The translations under genes and the position numbers were made by a program. This document shows, piece after piece, positions 1 to 5,826 of a stretch of DNA of 6,304 nt (position 1 is its first letter; each line of letters starts with the position of its first letter). The notes beneath the pieces were generated by a model. It searched no databases and was not told the DNA's origin. It worked only from the letters and a program-made list of their open reading frames with translations. The DNA comes from JAAYZQ01 sp041300865 (GTDB taxonomy: Bacteria; Chloroflexota; Anaerolineae; JAAYZQ01), in the NCBI GenBank assembly GCA_041300865.1, contig JBFYTF010000597.1, forward strand, positions 1-6,304. Direction: 5' to 3'.

Positions 1-1042
1 TGTAGCCGACGTGGAGCAAGAGGGCGTAGGATGCGTACAGCATCAGGAAATTGTCCAGGCCGGCGCCGATGTAGACATAGTCTTTGACCAGCAGCAGCAT
101 GTAGCGGTACCACGCGGCGCGCGCCGCGAGGCTGGCGCTGTCAAACAGGCCGGTTCCCCACAGACCCATTCTGTCCAGAATGAGGATAGCCAGCACGGCG
201 AGGAACGCACCCAGGACCAGCAGGCTAATCCAGACCCACAGCCTGCGTCCCAGGCGCTGACCGGCCAGTCTCCCGGCGACGAGCCAGGTACCCCCCGCAT
301 AGAGACCCACGCCCAGCGCCAGCCACGCCCCCCGCGAGCCGGTCATGATCAGGCCCAAGAGAGTGATGACAACGGTCAAGCCGCCGGCAGTCACGCCTAT
401 CATGCTCACAAGGGGCCGGCCCGTGCGCGCGCGAAACATGCGCCAGGCATCCCAGGTAGCCCAGGCGGCAAAGGGCAGGAGCATGGCCAGGATGCCGCCC
501 ACCTCGTTGGGGTTCAGGCGGGGGCCGGCAACCGCGGGTGCGAGCGACTGCAGCGTCTCGCCCAGGAGAGTAAGGGCTGCGCTGTCGGCCGGGTAGAAAC
601 CCCAGTCGTTGGTGATGACAAAGTAGACGGCCAGCATTGCGCCCAGGAACGCCGGCAGCCAGGCACGCGCTTTGCCCAGCACGGTGGCGTTCGCCAGGGC
701 ATAGTAGAGCAGAATGCCGCCGGCAATGAGCCAAAACTTGGCCCAGGCCGCCTCGCGATCGTAGGCGCTCCACACGGCCAAGCCGGCGGTGATCAGGAAC
801 AGCCCCAGCGGCACGTCGAAGGGCGTGCGCCGGCTGAGCCGGCCGGTCAAGAGCAGCCTGATGGCCACAGGGACCGAAGCCAGGATCAGGGGATAGGCTC
901 CCAACTCGGGCACGAAAACCCACAGAAGCGCGGCAGCTGTGGCGCACGCCAGATCCAGCCAGGCCAGCCAGGCAGGGGCTTCGCGGTTCGCTTCAACCTT
1001 GATCTCGCGGGCGATGTCGACGGTTCGAGCCACCCTCTTCAC
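1..1042 (-). CDS. O-antigen ligase/polymerase-like membrane protein (Wzy_C/WaaL superfamily), 3' end beyond window
   Basis: This frame is open for 347 codons from a GTG at 1042-1040 to the left edge, with no stop. The product is strongly hydrophobic, with predicted membrane segments near residues 30-65, 77-92, 101-118, 127-144, 181-198, 213-234, 238-257 and 268-290. Family hallmarks are visible: an NPNE motif in a loop-to-helix element (residues 177-190, RLNPNEVGGILAMLLP), TGSRGAWLAL (234-243), and a late R-x-x-W followed by GAGLDNF (326-332). These are typical of proteins that polymerise O-antigen repeats or move a lipid-linked glycan onto its acceptor outside the cytoplasmic membrane. The family usually exceeds 400 residues, so the later periplasmic loop and last helices are missing. 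The GTG overlaps the TGA of the radical SAM gene by 4 nt (GTGA), which suggests translational coupling. A second in-frame GTG lies at 1033-1031. Ligase and polymerase cannot be separated by sequence, and a hydroxylated-substrate ligase is also possible. Confidence 0.85.
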   Translation of the reverse strand, partial: MKRVARTVDIAREIKVEANREAPAWLAWLDLACATAAALLWVFVPELGAYPLILASVPVAIRLLLTGRLSRRTPFDVPLGLFLITAGLAVWSAYDREAAWAKFWLIAGGILLYYALANATVLGKARAWLPAFLGAMLAVYFVITNDWGFYPADSAALTLLGETLQSLAPAVAGPRLNPNEVGGILAMLLPFAAWATWDAWRMFRARTGRPLVSMIGVTAGGLTVVITLLGLIMTGSRGAWLALGVGLYAGGTWLVAGRLAGQRLGRRLWVWISLLVLGAFLAVLAILILDRMGLWGTGLFDSASLAARAAWYRYMLLLVKDYVYIGAGLDNFLMLYASYALLLHVGY

Positions 1043-2643
1043 CTCATCCAGCCCAGGGCTTGCCAGCCGGCATTGATCGCCGACTTGGCGGCCTCCCAGT
1101 TGTTCATGCTGCGCAGGAAGGTCAGCATCGGTTTCGGGCGCAAGGCCCACTCGCGGAAGGCCCGCCGCGCCCAGTACTCGATGCGCTCCGCCGGCAGGCC
1201 GGGGTAGTCGAGGACGGTCGACTCGTCCATGTCGACCTCTTCCCACTTGGTGCCGGGCCGGAACCAGCCCTGCTCGACCACCTCGAAGAAGAAGGGGGTG
1301 CCGGGATACGGCGCTGCGATGTGGAACAGGGCCAGATCCAGGGGCAGCTTCTTGGCCAGGTCGATGGTCTTGCGAATAGACTCCTCTGTTTCCCCAGGCA
1401 GCCCGATGATGAAATAGCCCCAGTTCATCAGGCCCGCTTCCTTGCTCCACGTCAGCGCCTGCGCGATCTTCTCGTCCGTGGTACCCTTGCGCACCCGCCT
1501 GCGGATCTCGGCGTCGGCGCTCTCAATGCCCCAAGAGACGAGCCAACAGCCGGCCCGATGCATCAACTGCAGCATCTCGGGATCGACATAGTCGACCCGG
1601 CTGTTGCACATCCAGCGGAATTTGTACCCGCGGCTCAACATGCCCTCGCAGATGCCCATGACGTGCTCACGGTTCACCGTGAACATGTCGGCATACATGT
1701 GGACGTTGCGCAGGCCCAGATCCCAGAGCACGCCCAGCTCTTCCAGCACGTTCTCAGGCGACCGGACGCGCACGGCGTACTGGTAGGTGACGTGCTTGAT
1801 GCAGAACCGGCAGCCTGCCGGACAGCCCCTGCTGGGGACGACAAAGGTGAAGGGTCCCTTCATGCCCGCGACGCGATGCTTCTGCCAGGGCAGGAGGTGG
1901 TGCATCGGGAGCGGCAGGTCGTCGAGGTTGCGGATAAAAGGCCGGTCAGGGTTGAGGTGGATCTGGCAGTCGCCGTCGCGCCACGCCAACCCCTTGATCT
2001 CGCCCAGGTCCTCCTTCACCCCCGGGGTCCACTCCACGTCATGCTCGCGGAAGAGCTGGAGCAAGCGCTCGCCCGCCAACTCGCGGCCCTCCAGCGTGTC
2101 CAGCAGCTCACGGAGGGTCAACTCCGGCTCGCCGCGCAGCACATAGTCGAGGGTCGGAAATGCCTGGAGCGTGGGTCCCGGCAGCGGTGTCACGTGCGTG
2201 CCGAAGGCGATCGTCTTGGCACCCAGGCTGCGGGCGATGAACGTGCCGCGCATGTCGTTGGTCAGAGTGGGGGCCGTGACCTGCGTCACGTAGTAACGAG
2301 GCCGCTTGGCGGCCACCAGCGCCTCGAACTCCTCCCAGGTCATGCGCTGAGGAATGGCATCGATTATGTCCACCGAGTAGTCGGGCGAGAGCATGGCTGC
2401 CAGCTGCGCCAGGCTCACCTGGGGCCAGATCATGTTCTCGCGGCTGCGCCGGCCCACCCGATGCTGGCTGCGGATCCAGATGCCGCGGTCGGGGGCGGGA
2501 GGGTTGACCAACAAGACGTCGACGGCACCCGCGGGCCGGACGGCCGTGGGCAGCTCTGCCAGCGCACGCCCTACGTCGGGGAACGTGGCCACGGGCAGCG
2601 GGCGCACAGGGCGCGTCCCGAAGTTTTCGGGGCGATCAGCCAT
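1039..2643 (-). CDS. B12-binding-domain radical SAM protein
   Basis: The product is about 534 residues. After a roughly 40-residue extension, a Rossmann-like cobalamin-binding-type domain begins (VLLVNPP at about 43-49, DIIDA at about 92-96, GTHVTPLP at about 148-155, RGEPE at about 170-174). It lacks an obvious DxHxxG motif, as in many BchE-like members. The radical SAM core follows, with a CxxxCxxC cluster at Cys274, Cys278 and Cys281 (RGCPAGCRFC), the [4Fe-4S] ligand set for SAM cleavage. GIES (373-376) and GLPGET (414-419) are typical later core motifs. The start is set at ATG 2643-2641 because GGAGG (2653-2657) lies 9 nt upstream; a longer frame to 2718 would overlap the glycosyltransferase far more. 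It overlaps the upstream stop by 8 nt and the downstream gene by 4 nt, so it is almost certainly part of one operon. Relatives carry out methylations, ring closures and rearrangements on lipids, tetrapyrroles and natural products. The substrate here is unknown; a glycan, lipid carrier or membrane lipid is inferred only from context. Confidence 0.92.
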   Translation of the reverse strand: MADRPENFGTRPVRPLPVATFPDVGRALAELPTAVRPAGAVDVLLVNPPAPDRGIWIRSQHRVGRRSRENMIWPQVSLAQLAAMLSPDYSVDIIDAIPQRMTWEEFEALVAAKRPRYYVTQVTAPTLTNDMRGTFIARSLGAKTIAFGTHVTPLPGPTLQAFPTLDYVLRGEPELTLRELLDTLEGRELAGERLLQLFREHDVEWTPGVKEDLGEIKGLAWRDGDCQIHLNPDRPFIRNLDDLPLPMHHLLPWQKHRVAGMKGPFTFVVPSRGCPAGCRFCIKHVTYQYAVRVRSPENVLEELGVLWDLGLRNVHMYADMFTVNREHVMGICEGMLSRGYKFRWMCNSRVDYVDPEMLQLMHRAGCWLVSWGIESADAEIRRRVRKGTTDEKIAQALTWSKEAGLMNWGYFIIGLPGETEESIRKTIDLAKKLPLDLALFHIAAPYPGTPFFFEVVEQGWFRPGTKWEEVDMDESTVLDYPGLPAERIEYWARRAFREWALRPKPMLTFLRSMNNWEAAKSAINAGWQALGWMR

Positions 2644-3883
2644 AGACTGCTCCCTCCACGGCCAGCTGCTCGGCCGGCATCGTTTTGGCCCCGTTGAGGT
2701 CACTCTGGACCAACACATCTCGCTGCACCAACTCGTCCAGGGCGCGCATCACAATCCAGGAGACGACCAGCTGCAGACCGACGAGGGCCAGCATCGCACT
2801 GCCCAGCAAATAGAGCCACAGGCGGCTCACCGGCCAGCCGGAAAAGCCCAGGCCGGCACTGATTGCCCCGAGAAGAAAACCCCCGGCAATTGCCGCCAAG
2901 CCAAGCCAGCCAAACTGCCGGTCCAGCGGTGGATCAAAGATCGGCCGGCCGAAAAGCCCGACGCGGACGCGCTCCCCTTGGAAGAGAGAGACCAGGTAGT
3001 TGAACGTGGCCCCCAGGGCAAAGAGGCTGACGCCGCCGACCATGAGGACCTGCGCGCTAAAGATGGCCAGGGTGCCCCAAGTACCCAGCTCCGTAACCCC
3101 CGCCAGGCGCAGGACAACCAGCGCCAGGCCAACAAGCAAGGCGAGGAGGATGCTGCCCAGGCCAATAGCGCCGAGGATGCGCACCGGATTGTAGCACAGG
3201 GCAGTCCAGACGATGGACTGCAGGAACCGGGTGCCATCGCCGACGATGGTCAGCTTGGAACGGCCGACGCGCTCGGCGTAGGGGATGGGCGCCTCGACCA
3301 TCTTGATCCCCTCGTGCACGGCACGGGTGCTCATGACCGGCGTAAAGTTGAGCCCATCGGGCAGCGGATACAGGCGCGCCAGGACGTCACGGCGGATGAT
3401 GCGCATGCCGCTGGCACTGTCCGACACGTACTGGCGGCCGATGAGCGTCACGAGGCGTGCAAAGAACAGGTTGCCTACGCGCCGACTCATCGGCATCTCG
3501 CTGTCTGTGCCCGACATCCGCGAGCCGATGACCAGCTCGGCCTGTTGGGCACGCGCCACCTCCAGCATCCCGGGGAAATACTCGGGGGGATAGGTGCCGT
3601 CGGCATCCAAAAAGCCGAGCCACTGCCCCCTGGCCTGCGCAAAGCCGGTCTTGAGGGCGGCGCCGTAGCCACTGTTGGCTGCGTGGCGCACGAGCTTGAC
3701 CTCCGAGTAGCGGCCGACGATCTGCGCCGTGCGATCGCGAGAACCGTCGTCGACGACGATCAGCTCCAGGTCGGCTCCCTGGGCAGCCAGTGCAGGCCGG
3801 ATGGCGAGCACACGCTCGACAATGTCGGCGATGCCCCCCTCCTCGTTATAAGCCGGAATCACAACCGAGAGAACGTCCATCAT
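2636..3883 (-). CDS. Family 2 glycosyltransferase, polyprenyl-phosphate (DPM1/GtrB-like) type with C-terminal membrane domain
   Basis: The product is 415 residues. The N-terminal 220 or so form a GT-A catalytic domain: VVIPAYNEE near the start, VVDDGSRD (about 43-50) for nucleotide binding, the metal-binding DxD motif in DADGTYPPE (about 93-101), and GSRMSG (about 120-125). Four hydrophobic segments follow near residues 233-259, 272-300, 325-347 and 354-379, so the enzyme should sit on the inner face of the cytoplasmic membrane. The family usually moves a sugar from a nucleotide donor to a polyprenyl phosphate. The actual sugar cannot be read from sequence. GTG at 3892 could also start it, but GGAG at 3892-3895 lies 8 nt before ATG 3883-3881, which I prefer. 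The TGA overlaps the start of the radical SAM gene by 8 nt. The gene follows the acyltransferase by about 76 nt with no evident terminator. Confidence 0.93.
   Translation of the reverse strand: MMDVLSVVIPAYNEEGGIADIVERVLAIRPALAAQGADLELIVVDDGSRDRTAQIVGRYSEVKLVRHAANSGYGAALKTGFAQARGQWLGFLDADGTYPPEYFPGMLEVARAQQAELVIGSRMSGTDSEMPMSRRVGNLFFARLVTLIGRQYVSDSASGMRIIRRDVLARLYPLPDGLNFTPVMSTRAVHEGIKMVEAPIPYAERVGRSKLTIVGDGTRFLQSIVWTALCYNPVRILGAIGLGSILLALLVGLALVVLRLAGVTELGTWGTLAIFSAQVLMVGGVSLFALGATFNYLVSLFQGERVRVGLFGRPIFDPPLDRQFGWLGLAAIAGGFLLGAISAGLGFSGWPVSRLWLYLLGSAMLALVGLQLVVSWIVMRALDELVQRDVLVQSDLNGAKTMPAEQLAVEGAVYG
2653..2657 (-). promoter_or_regulatory. Shine-Dalgarno site of the radical SAM gene
   Basis: The minus strand reads GGAGG followed by 9 nt and then ATG at 2643-2641. 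The site lies inside the last codons of the glycosyltransferase gene. It decides the start of the radical SAM gene in favour of MADRPENF over a longer frame beginning at 2718. Confidence 0.75.
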
Positions 3884-3891
3884 CTTGTTCA

Positions 3892-3895
3892 CTCC
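3892..3895 (-). promoter_or_regulatory. Shine-Dalgarno site of the glycosyltransferase gene
   Basis: The minus strand carries GGAG, 8 nt before ATG 3883-3881 and 11 nt before a second ATG at 3880-3878. It overlaps the alternative GTG start at 3892-3890, which makes that GTG the less likely initiator. Confidence 0.6.
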
Positions 3896-3959
3896 ATTTG
3901 ACCCTTACCGGAGACTGCGCAGGCGGGGGCCAGCCGTTCCAGACTCATCGCGACCCCGA

Positions 3960-4736
3960 CTAGTAGTAGACGGGCAAATCCTGCCCTGAATCCTGCTCTC
4001 CCACAGCCCGCACGGCGCGGGCCGGCACGCCGGCCACTACTGTGTGCGAGGGAACGTCCTTGGTGACGACCGCGCCGGCGGCCACCACCGCCCCACTGCC
4101 GATGTGGACGCCATCCACGATTACAGCTCCCGCCCCGATCCAGACGTCATCCTCGATAGTGATCCCCTGGGCGGTGATGCCCTGGTCCAGGAATGGGCGC
4201 GCAGGATCCGAGTAACAGTGGTTGACGGCCACGAGCTGCACCAGCGGCGAGGTGTACACGCGGTCGCCAATCTGGATGCCGCCCTGCCCTCGCAGCACGT
4301 TGAACTCGCCAATGAGGCTGTCGCGCCCGATCCGGATGCCGGCGTGGGGCAAATTCCGAAAGTTGTAGACGTGAAGCTCGGCGTGGTGCATGATCATCGT
4401 GTTCTCGCCAATCTGGATGCCGCCCGGACAGGCGTGGAGGTAAACTCCTTCGTCCAGGTACGCGCCCCTCCCTAAGCGAATCTGATCCGCAAAGCGCAAG
4501 CGCACCCCACGCTCAATGGCTGCCACGCCGTCCATCTTCAGGATCACGCCATAGGCGAAGGAGCGAAGCCCGATGCCCACGATGCTCGGCACCCAACCCA
4601 GGAGCCCGGTGACCGTCTGCTCCAGGCAATAGCGCAGGGGGCTGCTTGCCTGCCTCGAGAGATAGAGCCGGAGGGTGGGCTGCTGCCTCTTGGAGGCTGG
4701 TGCCTGGCGTGGCTCGTCGTTCACATCTGGTTTCAA
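3960..4736 (-). CDS. Left-handed beta-helix (hexapeptide repeat) acyltransferase, WbbJ/maltose O-acetyltransferase-like
   Basis: The product is 258 residues. From about residue 85 it shows successive hexapeptide repeats (for example IRLGRG, IQIGEN, IRIGRD, IQIGDR, ITIEDDVWIGAGAVI, VHIGSGAVVAAGAVV). It ends in the family signature VTKDVPSHTVVAGVPARAVR (about 224-243). His173 in VNHCYSD matches the catalytic histidine position of O-acetyltransferases of this family. Such enzymes form trimers and move an acetyl or similar acyl group from a CoA donor to a sugar hydroxyl or amine. The first 70 residues are not repeat-like and include a mildly hydrophobic stretch (about 42-67) that may form membrane-associated or packing helices. 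The TTG start at 4736 has only a distant GAGAGG upstream; GTG at 4724-4722 is an in-frame alternative and no ATG is available before the upstream stop at 4811. As first gene of the glycan cluster it probably decorates that glycan. The acyl group and acceptor are unknown. Confidence 0.9.
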   Translation of the reverse strand: MKPDVNDEPRQAPASKRQQPTLRLYLSRQASSPLRYCLEQTVTGLLGWVPSIVGIGLRSFAYGVILKMDGVAAIERGVRLRFADQIRLGRGAYLDEGVYLHACPGGIQIGENTMIMHHAELHVYNFRNLPHAGIRIGRDSLIGEFNVLRGQGGIQIGDRVYTSPLVQLVAVNHCYSDPARPFLDQGITAQGITIEDDVWIGAGAVIVDGVHIGSGAVVAAGAVVTKDVPSHTVVAGVPARAVRAVGEQDSGQDLPVYY

Positions 4737-4781
4737 GGGGGCCGTGGGTCCTCTCGCCGTGTTCGGAGCAGGCTCCGCCGA

Positions 4782-4808
4782 TCTGGCAAAGCTTGCACCT
4801 TTGCCAGA
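4782..4808. repeat. Perfect inverted repeat, 10-bp stem and 7-nt loop
   Basis: TCTGGCAAAG at 4782-4791 pairs perfectly with CTTTGCCAGA at 4799-4808 around the loop CTTGCAC. In RNA from either strand it would form a stable hairpin. No T-run follows on either strand, so it is not a textbook intrinsic terminator. It lies 46 bp before the acyltransferase start and could be a leader hairpin, an operator or a weak terminator. Confidence 0.65.
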
Positions 4809-4848
4809 CTAGCCGGTATGGTCTCCGCCGGATCGGAGTGCTAGGATG

Positions 4849-4874
4849 CGGTTCGCGAAGCTGGGCGCGAACCG
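4849..4874 (-). terminator. Hairpin just after the second response regulator, possible non-canonical terminator
   Basis: CGGTTCGCG at 4849-4857 pairs perfectly with CGCGAACCG at 4866-4874 around an 8-nt loop, giving a very GC-rich 9-bp stem. It begins 10 nt beyond the TGA at 4885-4887. The place and stability suit a terminator or 3'-end protecting hairpin, but no T-tract follows on the minus strand, so intrinsic termination is uncertain. Confidence 0.4.
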
Positions 4875-4884
4875 GACGAACGAC

Positions 4885-5673
4885 TCAGAGGCGCGAGCTA
4901 GGGGTGAGGCGCTCGGGTTCCCCCTGCGCCAGCCGCTGCAAGACGTAGCCCCTACCCCGCCGCGTCACGATCCTCTGCGGTTTGCTCGGATCTCGCTCCA
5001 GCTTGCGCCGCAAGTGGTGGATGTAGAGCTTGATCGCGTCCCGCCAACCTGGGTACTCGCTGCCCCAGACATGCAGCATGAGGCGCTCGTGGGACAGAAC
5101 CTCCCCCACATTCGCCGTCAGGCAGGAGAGAAACTTGAACTCGGTAGGCGTCAATGCCACCGGTTGCTCGTCTAACCAAACTTCGCGCCGGGTGAGATCG
5201 ACGACGAGGCCTTGATCTACAAAGTAGCTGCGCCCCCGCCAGGAAGGGCGCGAGGCGCTCCTGCGCAGCAAAGCCCGCACCCGCGCCACCAGCTCCACGG
5301 TCAGAACAGGCTGGCGCATGCAGTCATCGGCGCCCAACTCCAGCCCCCGCACCGGATCGAGCTCATTGTCCGTGCTCAACAACAGCAGCAATGGGGCGTC
5401 CAGGAAGGTCAACAAGTGGCGGCAGAACTGCCAGTCAGCCTCGGGAGGCGCAACTCCCAGAATGACCAGGTCTGGCTGATCGAGGAGCAGGCTGCGAATG
5501 GCGTTCAGGCCGGTCCTTTCGACCTTGACCTGGAAGCCCTCCTCTACCAACGCCGGCCGCAGCTTGTAAGCTGCCGCCTCGTCACTATCGATGACCAAGA
5601 TACACGCTGTCAACGCCTTACTTTCTGACTTTGGATTCGGTACCCGCGAGAAGGTAGTAATCCGCGGGTGCAC
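4885..5673 (-). CDS. OmpR/PhoB-family response regulator with degenerate (pseudo-)receiver domain
   Basis: The product is 262 residues from GTG 5673. A CheY-like receiver occupies about 23-138 and a winged-helix DNA-binding domain about 149-247, with the recognition-helix and wing pattern IKLYIHHLRRKLERDP then RRGRGYVL. The receiver fold is clear (ILVIDSDE, LELGADD, RVRALLRR), but key residues are changed. The phospho-acceptor Asp expected in PDLVILxV is Gly73, the conserved Lys of the KP pair is Gln121 (RQPV), and the second residue of the acidic pair is Ser30; Asp29 and the Ser100 position remain. Aspartyl phosphorylation in the usual manner is therefore unlikely. An in-frame TGA at 5682-5680 limits the start to GTG 5673 or TTG 5613; the TTG begins four codons before the first strand, as is usual for the family, so the true protein may be 242 residues. 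No histidine kinase gene is in view. It likely binds DNA as a constitutive or ligand-controlled regulator; its targets are unknown, but the downstream glycan genes are candidates. Confidence 0.92.
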   Translation of the reverse strand: MHPRITTFSRVPNPKSESKALTACILVIDSDEAAAYKLRPALVEEGFQVKVERTGLNAIRSLLLDQPDLVILGVAPPEADWQFCRHLLTFLDAPLLLLLSTDNELDPVRGLELGADDCMRQPVLTVELVARVRALLRRSASRPSWRGRSYFVDQGLVVDLTRREVWLDEQPVALTPTEFKFLSCLTANVGEVLSHERLMLHVWGSEYPGWRDAIKLYIHHLRRKLERDPSKPQRIVTRRGRGYVLQRLAQGEPERLTPSSRL

Positions 5674-5729
5674 GACTTCTCATCCGGGAGGAGTAGGCCT
5701 GGCCCATTCCTTGGGACTAGGTCTCGGCG

Positions 5730-5745
5730 CTGAGCTCTCGCTCAG
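5730..5745 (-). repeat. Inverted repeat at the predicted transcription start (6-bp stem, GAGA loop)
   Basis: The minus strand reads CTGAGC-GAGA-GCTCAG, a perfect 6-bp stem closed by a GNRA-type tetraloop. It abuts the candidate -10 on its downstream side. Since the predicted start falls inside it, it may act as a DNA operator or, if transcription starts further upstream, as a 5'-end hairpin. Confidence 0.4.
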
Positions 5746-5754
5746 ACTATATCA
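5746..5754 (-). promoter_or_regulatory. Candidate extended -10 promoter for the second response regulator
   Basis: The minus strand reads TGATATAGT, an extended -10 element (TG-N-TATAGT, five of six matches to TATAAT). Transcription would start near 5739 and give a leader of about 66 nt before GTG 5673. No good -35 hexamer is seen at the right distance; instead the nearest direct repeat occupies the -35 region, as expected of an activator-dependent promoter. Confidence 0.5.
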
Positions 5755-5765
5755 TAAAGGAACAG

Positions 5766-5826
5766 GGTTAAGCTTGGGTAAAGGTAGGGTACGGAAAAGG
5801 TAAGCAGTATGGTTAATAAGGTTAAG
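5766..5826. repeat. GGT(T)A direct repeats with 11-bp spacing, PhoB/OmpR-box-like operator
   Basis: On the plus strand GGT(T)A units begin at 5766, 5777, 5788 and 5799, exactly 11 bp apart, and again at 5811 and 5820. One extra GGTA lies at 5783. OmpR/PhoB-family dimers bind head-to-tail to direct repeats with about 10-11 bp spacing, so the array is a good candidate binding site for one of the flanking regulators. It sits just upstream of the candidate -10 (5746-5751), and its proximal unit covers the -35 position. The distal units overlap the last codons and stop of the first regulator. Confidence 0.6.

Larger units (their letters stand above)
4737..4884. other. Structured intergenic region without a gene
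   Basis: These 148 bases between the second response regulator and the acyltransferase contain no credible coding frame. They hold several inverted repeats: the two strong hairpins listed separately, CGGAGC/GCTCCG around 4765-4778, and CTCCG/CGGAG around 4823-4838. They also hold a near-duplicate pair, CTCCGCCGATC at 4773-4783 and CTCCGCCGGATC at 4823-4834. I could not assign a -10/-35 promoter for the glycan cluster with confidence, although one would be expected here. Confidence 0.6.
5674..5821. other. Regulatory gap between the two response regulators
   Basis: This 148-base gap has no gene. Its right half is clearly more AT-rich than its surroundings and carries the direct repeats and the promoter described separately. 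The left part would be the untranslated leader of the second regulator and contains small inverted repeats (CTGAGC/GCTCAG at 5730-5745, CCCA/TGGG at 5703-5715). No terminator for the first regulator is visible. Confidence 0.6.

Noticed and set aside
225..947. 240-codon minus-strand frame
   Set aside because: It is in another frame of the ligase-like gene; its product is rich in Arg, Gly and His with no membrane segments, whereas the alternative frame has clear Wzy_C motifs.
11..1207. 398-codon plus-strand open frame
   Set aside because: It lies opposite the ligase-like gene; its product is low-complexity, rich in Gln, Gly, Ala and Arg, with no recognisable domain. It is a high-GC shadow of the real minus-strand frame.
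1060..2697. 545-codon plus-strand open frame
   Set aside because: It is antisense to the radical SAM gene and its composition (His, Gln, Arg, Ala) follows from the complement of the real codons; no motif supports it.
2644..2718. 25-codon N-terminal extension of the radical SAM protein
   Set aside because: It lies wholly inside the glycosyltransferase gene, has a composition unlike the protein, and a good SD favours the ATG at 2643.
2393..3901. 502-codon plus-strand open frame
   Set aside because: It is antisense to the glycosyltransferase and the start of the radical SAM gene, with shadow-like composition and no domain.
4782..4808. Intrinsic terminator
   Set aside because: The stem is strong but no T-run follows on either strand, so it is listed only as an inverted repeat.
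5766..5826. CRISPR array or transposon end
   Set aside because: The repeated unit is only 5-7 bases, there are no uniform spacers, and no target duplication or transposase is nearby; an operator array explains it better.
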